DNA of 18,408 nt, taken from the NCBI GenBank assembly GCA_001465935.1, contig LNKV01000173.1:1-18408 (forward strand), given 5' to 3'. The notes below the pieces were generated by a model. It made no database searches and was not told the origin of the DNA. It saw nothing but the letters and a program-made list of their open reading frames with translations. Shown one piece after another: positions 9,835-18,408 of the stretch; positions within the stretch are counted from its first letter, which is position 1, and every line of letters begins with the position of its first letter. The DNA is from Clarireedia homoeocarpa (taxonomy: Eukaryota > Ascomycota > Leotiomycetes > Helotiales > Rutstroemiaceae). A program made the position numbers and the translations under genes.

Positions 9835-12800
9835 AAATTATCTTCTTTATATAAAGGCTATTAGATAATCGCTCTCTAGATACTTATAATCGTCTTTACT
9901 TATTTAATATAAACGTAGTTACTCTAAAAGAAATATTAAAAGATTAGATAAAATAAGATTTTCTAAGTAGAATATATTAAATAAGTATAAAACTATTTTG
10001 AAATTAAATACTTTGTACTATATTAAGTCGATATCGTGATTAAACTATTATATATAGTATTCTAGAGATTTATAATATTTATAATAAACAAGAATTTTCT
10101 CTACTTTCTATTCCTTCTTACTAATTATATTAATTAGTAGTAAAAGGTTATTAACTTAGTTATAAAATAGATTATCTGATACTTTTCTTAATTTATTAGT
10201 AAGAAATATAAAATATATCTTTATTATTTTAAATAGCTTGAGTTTAAAAGAATAACTAATTTTTTTTAAGATCTTGAAATATCTACTTATCGGGAAATCG
10301 AGTTTCTTTAATAGCTATTAAATAGATAAATATTTTATATCAAGTTAAACGAAGTTACTAATATCGAAGTCGATTAAATAATATAATATATTTATAATTT
10401 AGGCTATATACTCTTATACTTTCTTAATTGCTTAATGAGTTTATTATAATACTTCGAGGTTATAATATATATATATATAAGTATTAGTGAAATTAAGATT
10501 ATCTATAAGTAAGGTTAGGTTAGCTTTATTCTAAGTCTAAGTATATTATAGTTCTCGGCTATAAAGTACCTCGAATAGACTTAAGTTACTAAAAGAAATA
10601 TATAATAAAATTAGCTAAGTATAGTTTATTATTAGTAGGAACTTAGACTAATTATCTTAGTAATAATTAATAAAAAATCGAAGTCTCTTTTATAAATACT
10701 AATTATAAATCTCGGTTTAACTATTAGTTTAAAGATAGTTAATAATTAAAAGTTTAATCTAAATTTTAAAGATATTATTAAACTCTTTTTAGAAGATAAA
10801 TATAAACTATAAATTATAATTAGAGAATATTATTATAAATAGATTATAATATTAGTAGATATATTATAAATATAGTTTAGTTTATTCTCGAGTATCAATT
10901 ATCTTATAATATAATATAATAATCGTTTATTTACTAAGATAGTCGATAATAACTAAAATATTATCAAACCTATATTTATTCTTATTAAAACTATAATAAT
11001 CTATTATAATATATTCTTAGATATATATTAGAATCGGTAAAGAGTGAAATAATCTTAATATCTTATCGCGAGAAACTAAGTTTTTATAATAAATATAATA
11101 ATTATAAATATAAGTATATACTAAAGTAGTTAGTCTATACTAGTAGTATAGTTTAGCGATCAAGAGAGTAATCTTCTTGATACTAGAATATATTATCAAG
11201 ACAAAGTTATATACTTCGCGAATAAACAATATATAGAGGTTCTAGATATCAGAAATAATAAGTCGGTTATTATATAAAAGTAGATTATCTTTAAAAGTTA
11301 AATATAGATTATTATAAGTAGTTTAGACTCTTAAGCTTTATAGACTCTTTAAGTTATAATTAGTTTTAAGAAGATAATTAATAAAGAGAGTTAAAAAATT
11401 AAAAATATCGAGTATAATAATATTAGTTAGTAAGATCGGAAATTTACTAAGGATTCTCGGGTCGATTTAACTATTATATAAGAGTTACTATAATCTATTA
11501 TATTTCTTCTACTTGTTTTATAATAATAGTTTATTAATTTTATAAATTAAAGTATTTATAAGAGAATTATCTTTTCTAGAGCGATATATAATCAAGAAGT
11601 TATAATTAACGAGAAGTTCAGTTTATCGAGCTTATTATATATTTAAAGATTTAGTAATTATAAAGTATTCTAAAGTCTTATAGTTAATATAAATATAGAT
11701 TTAGTATAAAGTTAATATAAATTTAGTTCGCTAGTTACTAAATAATTTAATAATTATAAGTATTTCTTTATTATATACTTCGTAGTTAAATTTAACTGAT
11801 TATATCGTTTTTAAAAAGAATACTATAAAGAACTAGTTATTACTATATTTCTACGAGAGTATATTTACTATAATATTATCCGATATATCTATTTCTAGTA
11901 TATAAAGAAATAAGTAGTTATAATATTAAAGAAATAGTATATTTATTAATATATACTTAAGAGTATTAAAAGCTAATTAATAACTTTCGTTAAAACGAAA
12001 AAGAGTATTAGTTTTAGTTAGTTCGATTAAAAGTTTAATAATAATACCGAAATTATAAATAAAATATCTATAAAAATTATAAAATCTAAGAAACAATTAT
12101 ATACCTTTTATTATCGTCGGGTAAACCTACTATTATATTATAGCAACTTTCTCGAGATCCACTTTTATACTATCAGTTGATATAATAAACTCTAAGTATT
12201 TAATATAAATAATATTAAATTTATATTTCTTAAGATCAGTTTATAATCTAGTATCTTAAAGATATTATAAAACTAATTTAATATAAACTTAATATTCAAG
12301 TAGGTCTTTAGAGTAAATCAAAATATTATCGAGGTATATAATATAAAAGATATCTAAATAATTAAAGAGAATATCGTTTATATAATATTAATAAGTTATA
12401 AAGTTGTTAGTTAATCTAAATAATATAATTTTATATTTATAAACATTATAATATATATAGAATATAATAAACTCTTCAGAAGCTAGATCTATTCTAATAT
12501 AGTAGAATATTTATTTAATATCTAGCTTAGTGAAAATCTTAGTATAAGAGATATAAATAAGAGTTTTATTGATAAGTAATAATAAATAACGATTTTTACA
12601 AGTAAGAGTATTAAGTATATAAAAGTTAATATAGAAATATAGTAATCTATTCGGTTTCTTAACAAAGAGGATCGAGGTAACGAATAAAGTTTAATTAGAT
12701 TTAATAAATCTTTTAACTAAGTTTTTAATAAAGTATTTTTTAATAATCTCTAATTCCTTAATCGATATCTTATATAACAAACTATAATAAAGTTTATCTT

Positions 12801-13576
12801 CTATACTTTCTTCTAAAGTGATCTTATAGTTATATAACTAGTATAGTAGAAAAGTATTTAATTTAGATTTAGAAAATATAATTAAGAACTTTAAGTATTT
12901 ATTAAGAATCGGAGGCTTAGTATTAATCTCGAATAGAGAAACTATAATAGTTCGTTAAGAGTAAAAGATAAAACAAAGTTGTTTAAGTAATAAAAAAGTA
13001 ATTTATTTATTATCTTCTTTAACTTATCGGTTTTTAAATAAGTGGTCAATCTTATAAATCGAGATAGTACTTAGTTTATGTTAATTATCTTGATAATAGA
13101 GTATATAGAGTATAGTTTTAAAGATTATATATAAGTCTACTAAGTATTTCGAGCGATTAACTTAAAGTTTCTAAAGAGATTTAGAATATCGTTATCGAAT
13201 AAGTTCGATAAAAAGTAGTTCTTTTATCTTACTTATAAGATTAGTTTTTATAATTTTAAATAAATAAACTTGATCTTTTAAGAAAGTCTTACTAAGGTTA
13301 AGTAAGTATAATAAGATCTTAGTAATTATTAGTTTAGTAATTTACTCTGTTTAGCGAAATAAAGTCTCTTTTATTTATACTCGATATAATATCGCTGATA
13401 CTATTATAACTAAAGTAGCTACTTGATTATCTAGATAGTTAGTACTAGCTTATCGTCGCTAATACTTATTTAATTTATAATCTTACTATTTAGTATCTTT
13501 CTAATATTTATAATTAATTATATAAGGATTAAGATTAGTATAAATATATATTAAAGGTCGGGAGTAAGTTTAGTTA
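9835..13576 (-). pseudogene. Chromovirus pol remnant: RT, RNase H, integrase and chromodomain
   Basis: One frame (codons whose highest coordinate is divisible by 3) reads from about 12900 to 9840 with only RIP-type stops and no frameshift. RT (about 12840-12000): LYKISIKELEIIKKYF, TSILFVKKPN, CKNRYLLLLINKTL, KIFTKLDIKQIF, FRLTNNFITYQYYINDILF and the active site YLDN at 12325-12336 (family YLDD). RNase H (about 11995-11590): FNESYQLAFNTLK, LEIDISDN, FNYEVYNKEI, YKTLEYFI. Integrase zinc region at 11220-11050 with all four His/Cys positions as Tyr, then DNILVIIDYLSK (about 10965-10930), FSNYNLQFI (second Asp now Asn, 10819-10821) and QTNSQTE near 10730. After YLIDFDISNFV and LDFPISRYFKIL (about 10380-10265) comes a chromodomain (about 10120-9960: KVEKILVYY...LEYYI*FNHDIDL...*YKVFNF). 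The upstream part, 12960-13576, should be protease and the gag junction, but I could not identify an active-site motif there. The gag gene should lie beyond the nested insertion. Confidence 0.95.
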
Positions 13577-13581
13577 GAAGG
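13577..13581. repeat. Target-site duplication of the nested gag-only element, left copy (GAAGG)
   Basis: gaagg precedes the left LTR of the nested element and is repeated exactly at 15712-15716 after its right LTR. Confidence 0.95.
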
Positions 13582-13769
13582 TGTGACGATTTGTACGGAA
13601 TCGTACACATAGTTATATTAGCCTAGCTAAGATACTTCTTTATAAGATATCGCTTTATACAAGCTCTAAAGCTCTAGGCTATATAAAGTCTCTCTTCTTG
13701 TATATAGTTTTAATTCTGTAATTCAATATTCTAAGATTATTTAGTATCTTTGTTAACAGTCTCGTTATA
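13582..13769 (+). repeat. Left (5') LTR of the gag-only element
   Basis: 188 bp from tgtgacga to tcgttata. It is less mutated at its start than the right copy (tgtgacga against tataacga). About 29 differences from 15524-15711 by hand alignment, all transitions, with no gaps. Confidence 0.97.
13680..13688 (+). promoter_or_regulatory. Candidate TATA box in the 5' LTR of the gag-only element
   Basis: tatataaag, 98 bases into the LTR. It is preserved at the same offset in the right LTR (15622-15630) although bases around it differ. This fits an LTR promoter driving the element RNA. Confidence 0.4.
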
Positions 13770-14600
13770 TTATATTAAACTCCTTTTACTTTATATATAG
13801 TATTATTATTCTACTAGAAGTAGTATTCTTAAATACTTAATTAGAGAGGTGATTTATATATAAATACTTTACTAAAAGGTAATCAGTTCTCTTATTTGTA
13901 TTATACGAAACGATATCGATACTCTATAGACTTCGTATATATACCGATACTTATATACTCAATTCTATAAGTTCTAAGACGGATTATATATATTACTATT
14001 AGAGAGGTGATAAAAGTAAGTACTCGGTTAAAAGTCTTTAGTAATAGTCTCTCTAGGTCTTGAGGGAATCCTATTAATAGTTATACTAGGTCTGGCTAGC
14101 AGATCAAAATATAGTAAAAGTATAGATTATAGTCTTTAAGTTTTATATAAAGCAGGCCGGTATCTATAATATCAGTATTTGAAAACTCACCGGAGTTACT
14201 TTATATATTAGTACTTCGTGACCAACAACTACTTCACTTTCTTGATTTATATAAACCTATAAATCAATCTACTTATCAGTATACTAATTCTGTTAATACA
14301 ACTCGACTACTTTCTTTTCTCGAGCTAAACGACTATATTAGCTTATTTCTATAAGTTATAATTTTGTATTTATATTTATCCTGACTTATCTATATTCCCC
14401 TATCTTCCGGATTTATACGACCCTTTTGGATTAATACTTCTTAGCTATATACCTCTTATATAGTTATAACTCGAACTAAAATCCCTTATTCTCAAACAGT
14501 TTCGACTTAAAGCTATCTCTCTTAAATATTACTTTTAAGCTCTTGTTTGTTACTCGTTTTATTTATTATTATTATTATCACTTTATTTTTTTTAAGAACA
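13770..14600 (+). other. Leader region of the gag-only element
   Basis: About 830 bases between the 5' LTR and gag with no coding signal I trust. A 12-mer, tagagaggtgat, occurs twice (13842-13853 and 14000-14011), 158 bases apart, with loosely similar sequence after each. The second half, about 14220-14590, is pyrimidine-rich. No primer-binding site matching a tRNA could be read next to the LTR, where RIP has altered the sequence (ttatattaaactcc). Confidence 0.6.
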
Positions 14601-15401
14601 ATAGAATAGTTAATCACTAACGAAATCGTAATTGAGTTCGTAGCTATTCGCTAATAACTTAGTACCTAAGTTGAAGAGTTCGAACGAGAACTTAAAGTAC
14701 TTTGTTTAGATAATACTTTTCTTTATTCTCTTTGTTTTTGTTCGATATCTAAGCGACCTAAGCTATAAGACCTAGATAAGTTCAATAGTTCCTGCTTCGA
14801 TACCTAGCTATCTACTATTAAGGCTAAACTATAAGTTGATAGCGAAGCTATAGGAGATAATACTACTAAATTCTACTATATCTTCTTGAACCTTGAACCT
14901 TCAATTTAAGTCTAAGTCTTACTTCTTGTCGACGAGTCCCCCTTTAATTATAAGGATATCTTTGAAGCTTTTACTCTTGTATACGAGAACTCTCGTTATA
15001 TTAAGGAAGCTCTTGTTTATCTTTATATAGTTTATTAAGATACTGATTTTTTAAGTAATTATATTACTAGATTTCAGTGTATCTTGTATAAAGTAAGTAG
15101 AAAGAGTTAGAACGACGATTGGAAAATCAATGCTTTTCACTTAGACTTAAGCCAGATACTACAATAGTGATTAGATAACTAGCTGGACAAGCTTATTAAT
15201 TTCAAAGAATTTATATACTTTATATAATACTTTAATAGCTCTTCCTTCTATCAATCCACGTTTACACCTACTACTCTACTAGCCTAGTAACTATTATATT
15301 TTTAATACTCTTATATATAATCTTACTAATATCTACAATAGTAAGCTACTGAGTTAATAAACTTAAATATAATCGAGACTAATAAACAGGTTAAAGGATA
15401 A
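14601..15401 (+). pseudogene. Retrotransposon gag (gypsy type) of the nested element, RIP-degraded
   Basis: The frame starts at ATA 14601-14603 (probably a mutated ATG, followed by GAA TAG = Glu-Gln) and reaches a TAA at 15399-15401. That end is uncertain, since this TAA could also be a mutated Gln codon. The product resembles gypsy-type gag: RPKLQDLDKFN (about 14750-14785), KAKLQVDSEAIGDN near 14830, FYYIFLNLEPSIQV near 14870, then the conserved gag core FNYKDIFEAFTLVYENSR (about 14945-14998), a DFLSNYITRFQ block (about 15048-15080) and LDKLINFKEFIYF near 15200. Gag would form the particle that packages element RNA. Nearly all stops are TAA/TAG at Gln or Trp positions; one TGA (in LQ-TAG-TGA-LDN) fits Arg CGA mutated at CpG. 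I see no CCHC zinc knuckle. The frame is far better preserved than any other coding remnant in the window. Confidence 0.9.
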
Positions 15402-15509
15402 CTAGTTTGGATAAAGGTTTTTTTATTATTTCTTCTTTTACTTTTTTTAATTTGTTTCTTTTGTTGACCTTAAGTTATTCTTTTTAGACGCTTAAGAGCG
15501 AGCTTTTTC
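15402..15509 (+). other. 3' tail of the gag-only element
   Basis: A T-rich stretch (about 15418-15470) and a short linker between the gag frame and the polypurine tract. No coding motif is seen. Confidence 0.5.
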
Positions 15510-15523
15510 AAAGAGAGGGGTAA
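15510..15523 (+). other. Polypurine tract of the gag-only element
   Basis: aaagagaggggtaa immediately before the right LTR (tataacga). It sets the element's orientation to + and nearly matches the chromovirus tract. Confidence 0.88.
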
Positions 15524-15711
15524 TATAACGATTTGTACGAAATCGTATATATAGCTATATTAGCTTAGTTAGGATATTTCTCTATAGAATATCGTTTTGT
15601 ATAAGCTCTAAAGCTCTGAGTTATATAAAGTCTCTCTTCTTGTATATAGCTTTAATTCTATAGTTTAATATTCTAAAGTTATTTAATATCTTTATTAGTA
15701 GTCTCGTTATA
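15524..15711 (+). repeat. Right (3') LTR of the gag-only element
   Basis: 188 bp from tataacga to tcgttata. It carries the TATA-like tatataaag at 15622-15630, the same offset as in the left LTR. Confidence 0.97.
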
Positions 15712-15716
15712 GAAGG
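15712..15716. repeat. Target-site duplication of the gag-only element, right copy (GAAGG)
   Basis: gaagg directly follows the right LTR and matches 13577-13581 exactly. Confidence 0.95.
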
Positions 15717-18034
15717 TAAATTTATAAGTTAGTATAGTTTATATTATTTATAATTAAGGAAGATTTAATTCTCTAATAATTATATTCTTCTAAAGATTAT
15801 AGAATATATAAGACAGATAATTAAAAAAGGAATATAAGTCTGAAATCAACTATTAATTAGTAAGTTCAAATAAATATAATAAGATATTACTTAATATTAT
15901 TTACTATTATAGCTTTTAACTAGTAAAAGTATTTTCAATTTCTTTATTATAACCTTCTAAATAGAGTTTAATATTTTAAAGAATATAGTATTAATAAAAG
16001 TAAAACTATTTACTTTAAAGTTAATAAAAACTTTAATTTAAAATAAATATTAATTTCTTAATAGTATATAAAGGAATATTATATACTTTCCTTTAAGTAA
16101 CTTTATTAAATCTAAATATCTTATATCTCTAATTCTACTTAATAGAGAGTCTTTTATTAAATATAGTCTTTTACTTGATTATTATTAGTATAAGTAGTAA
16201 TAATAGCCTTGTCTTTATATTTATCTTCTTATTTTTAATTACTTATTATATCAAGATATTCCTCTTCTTATTTTAAAAAGTTAATATCAATAATACTAAT
16301 ATAATAAAAGGTATTATTATAAAATTAACTAGAGATACTTTTAAAAAGTAGATTATCTCTTAATTTACTTTAAGAAGTAAAAGTGAAGTTCCTCGATATA
16401 AAGTAAAAGAGTGTCTTATTACTAATAAGATTAGCTAATACTAGCTAGTTAGAATAAATAAGATTAGTTCTATAAATAAGCGAAAAACGGTTAGCCTAAT
16501 TAATAATAATTTCTCTACTAGCTTTGATCGAGGTACTAGTAAGATAATAAATTAGAGGCGATATTATAATAATATAAATAGGTCGAAGAAGTACTAATAA
16601 CTTATTAGTATTATCTCGTTATTCTATAAAATTCAAATATCTAACTAATTTTTAAAAAGAAGTAATTTGATATTAGATATTTTTAATCCGATTCTAATAA
16701 TAATAAATAAGTTTAAAAAATAGATCTTTATAGATTATCTTCTTACTAATTTAACTAATAGATACTAAAATATAGAATTAGTAATAGAACTTTTTAAACG
16801 AAAATAAAAGTCTAAATATAATTATAAATAATATTTAGTACTTAGTCTTAGTAAAAGTAGATTCTGATTTATTATAAAAAAGTAAGTATAACTTATCTAC
16901 TAACTATTCAATAATTAAGAATAGCTCTTAAAAGAACAATCCTTCTAGATAATTCAGAGTAGTATCTTCGACCTAGTCGCTTATATATTTATAAGTTTAG
17001 TATTCGTTAAAGTAAATATATATAGCTAATCTATTAAAAACTATATATTTTTATAAAGATAGAAGAATATTAGAACTATTATTAAACTTATTAGTAAAAT
17101 TAATAACTTGAAAAAGTTAATCTAAGTTAGTACTAAATAAAGAGAAGTTATAAGTTAAATATATAAAAGAAAGTAGATTTTAAATAAGATTGTTATATTC
17201 GTTAAAATAAATATATAAAATTAATATAATATACTTAGTCTTATATTATTTAAATATTTCCTTATTTTATAAATCGATTAGATTATAAGAAGTTTATTTA
17301 TTTAATACTTTTAGTTTAAAAACTAAATCTTATTACTCTACTAAAGAAATCGGATAATCTCGTTAAAAAAGTTCTAGTTAAGAGAATATTAAAGAGAGAG
17401 CGATAATAATAATATTAAGAGAAATACTAGAAAAGATATAGTTAGAGATTAACTAAGCGATTTATTCTTATTATAACTTTAACTATATTTATTAAGATCT
17501 AAACTATATTTATAAGTCTTAGATTAATATAGTTAAAATTATAATCTTACTATTTGTTAAGAAAGAAGTAGAGTTCTAATCTTATAATTAAAAGAGTTAA
17601 AAATTAGTTATTTTTCTTTTTCCTTTATTTCTACTTTCTATATTAATATTAGAACTTAGAGAAATATTATCTTAAAACTTATCTTCTAGAATATCGCTAT
17701 TATCTTTAAGATATTCGTAACCGAGTAGAAAAATTATATTAGACTTAAAGATATTATTATAAAAAGTCTTATTACTTTTTTTAAAAAGATCAGTATTCTA
17801 AGAAGAAGATATATTATCGAAAGAATCAATATTAAAAGTGAAAATAGAAGTAAGTTATAAGAAAGTTAAAAAGATAAAGAAGAGGTAATAAAAGTAAAGA
17901 ATATTTATATCGTTTTTATAAAATAGGCTTTCTCTCTATAATTTAATAGTTTTCTAAATAAAAAGAATTAAGAATAAAATATTATTTAGATAGCTACTAG
18001 TTAGTTAGAAGGATTAGTATTAAGTTATTAATAA
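15717..18034 (-). pseudogene. Presumed gag region and leader of the chromovirus
   Basis: This 2.3-kb stretch lies between the 5' LTR (18035-18261) and the nested insertion, upstream of pol on the - strand, where gag must be. CA/TG loss is strong but less extreme than in the copia DNA at 1-9418. With stops read through, a - strand frame at about 17340-17160 gives gag-like text (FKLKVLNK..., LYIYFNEYNNLI), but I could not anchor a gag core or zinc knuckle. The assignment rests on position. The primer-binding site next to 18034 (- strand ttattaataactt...) is not readable as a known tRNA complement. Confidence 0.45.
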
Positions 18035-18261
18035 TATAACAATATTATATAGATAAAGATTATACTATTCTTAAAATTAACAACTAGAGAGTTAAAAGGA
18101 TCGAAGGGCTTTAAAAGCTTATATATATATAGTAGTTATATAAATTATATACCTAAAGTATATATATACTAGACCTATTAAAATCTGTTCTACTAATCAA
18201 GTAAGTATAATATATTATAATCGCTAATCCTTATTAAACTTAACTTGTCCGGATCGTTATA
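18035..18261 (-). repeat. Right (5') LTR of the chromovirus
   Basis: 227 bp from tataacaa to tcgttata. On the - strand this is the promoter-bearing copy, and an AT-only tatatatata run near 18119-18132 could serve as TATA box. The palindrome preserved in the other LTR is here fully converted (ttatatacctaaagtatata). Confidence 0.97.
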
Positions 18262-18266
18262 AAAAT
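18262..18266. repeat. Target-site duplication of the chromovirus, right copy (AAAAT)
   Basis: aaaat follows the right LTR directly and matches 9414-9418. Confidence 0.93.
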
Positions 18267-18408
18267 TATATTTTAAAAGTAATATTATATAGAGAAGAAT
18301 AAGAGTTATATATAATATCCGGAATTATATATAAAATATAAATCTAGTATTAATTATATAAATCGTTTTAATTCTCTAATTATAAGATTATATTATAATC
18401 TTTATATT
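18267..18408. other. Right flank of the chromovirus, no gene seen
   Basis: 142 bases of AT-rich DNA that were joined to 9413 before the chromovirus inserted. It is probably the continuation of the - strand copia element's 5' region. No LTR end was recognised. Confidence 0.4.

Larger units (their letters stand above)
13582..15711 (+). mobile_element. Nested 2.1-kb gag-only LTR element (TR-GAG-like, non-autonomous)
   Basis: It is bounded by 188-bp direct repeats (13582-13769 and 15524-15711) and flanked by a perfect 5-bp duplication, gaagg. The 1754-bp interior holds a leader of about 830 bp and a gag-like frame (14601-15401), with a polypurine tract touching the right LTR. There is no protease, RT or integrase and no room for one. 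It is inserted in the chromovirus, opposite in orientation, between its gag and pol regions. It is visibly richer in C, G, CA and TG than all surrounding DNA, so it is the youngest or least RIP-mutated layer. TR-GAG elements, LTR units coding only gag, were described in plants. Whether this is an independent family or an internal deletion of a full-length element cannot be told from one copy. Confidence 0.93.
9419..18261 (-). mobile_element. Complete Ty3/gypsy chromovirus LTR retrotransposon, RIP-inactivated, carrying a nested element
   Basis: Two direct repeats of 227 bp each (9419-9645 and 18035-18261) bound the unit, which is flanked by a perfect 5-bp target duplication (aaaat). Pol is on the - strand (9835-13576), so the 5' LTR is the right one. 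A polypurine tract (aaagagagaagtaa on the - strand, 9646-9659) touches the left, 3' LTR. The unit spans 8843 bp; without the nested element and its duplicated target it would be about 6.7 kb, normal for a gypsy element. It sits in or beside the - strand copia element, and a younger gag-only element sits inside it at 13582-15711. The two LTRs differ at about 36 positions by hand alignment, all but two being transitions, so RIP inflates any age estimate from LTR divergence. Confidence 0.96.

Noticed and set aside
13441..13500. A CCHC zinc knuckle at the chromovirus gag-pol junction
   Set aside because: The spacing of the candidate residues did not fit C-x2-C-x4-H-x4-C by RIP-type changes alone.
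13571..18012. The 11-mer tagttagaagg at 13571-13581 recurs at 18002-18012
   Set aside because: It overlaps the gaagg duplication only by coincidence: the second site has no LTR beside it, and short AT-rich matches are common here.
9419..18261. Dating the chromovirus insertion from LTR divergence (about 36 differences in 227 bp)
   Set aside because: All but two of the differences are transitions, as RIP produces in bursts, so a clock does not apply.
1..18408. A naturally AT-rich genome such as an organelle, apicomplexan or phytoplasma
   Set aside because: Loss is specific to CpA/TpG with CpG retained, the content is LTR retrotransposons of fungal type, and the nested element is less AT-rich. 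RIP explains all of this.
1..18408. tRNA, rRNA, CRISPR arrays or host genes
   Set aside because: No cloverleaf or rRNA motif, no regularly spaced repeats, and no intact or intron-containing non-transposon frame was seen on either strand.

Overview
This window is a graveyard of fungal LTR retrotransposons. I see no intact gene in it. The DNA is extremely AT-rich. CpA and its complement TpG have almost vanished while TpA is everywhere, yet many CpG sites (tcg, cga) survive. Wherever a retroelement reading frame can be followed, it is broken by TAA/TAG codons where a glutamine (CAA/CAG) or tryptophan (TGG) would fit, and frameshifts are nearly absent. This is the signature of repeat-induced point mutation (RIP), known from filamentous ascomycetes (Pezizomycotina). 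The host is therefore most likely such a fungus, and the window an AT-isochore of its genome. The species cannot be read from this sequence.

Layout. (1) 1-1830, + strand: the 3' part of a Ty1/copia pol (reverse transcriptase and RNase H), running in from the left edge. (2) 1831-5200: heavily mutated DNA with no feature I can name apart from a short low-complexity tract. (3) 5200-8640, - strand: a second Ty1/copia element with recognisable gag, integrase and reverse transcriptase remnants; its 5' leader probably continues to 9418 and past 18266. (4) 9419-18261, - strand: a complete Ty3/gypsy chromovirus with 227-bp LTRs, a perfect 5-bp target duplication (AAAAT) and a pol that reads RT - RNase H - integrase - chromodomain in one frame. 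(5) 13582-15711, + strand: a 2.1-kb LTR element nested in the chromovirus, with 188-bp LTRs, its own perfect 5-bp target duplication (GAAGG) and only a gag gene. It looks like a gag-only, non-autonomous (TR-GAG-like) element.

How they relate. The nesting gives relative ages: the flanking copia DNA is oldest, the chromovirus went in next, and the gag-only element last. CA/TG content rises in the same order, so the innermost element has suffered least RIP. The chromovirus and the gag-only element share 8-bp LTR ends (TATAACGA...TCGTTATA, originally probably TGTAACGA...TCGTTACA) and nearly the same 14-nt polypurine tract. This suggests that a relative of the chromovirus supplied the enzymes for the small element. 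None of the enzymes here can be active: catalytic and zinc-binding residues have been changed by the same C-to-T / G-to-A transitions.
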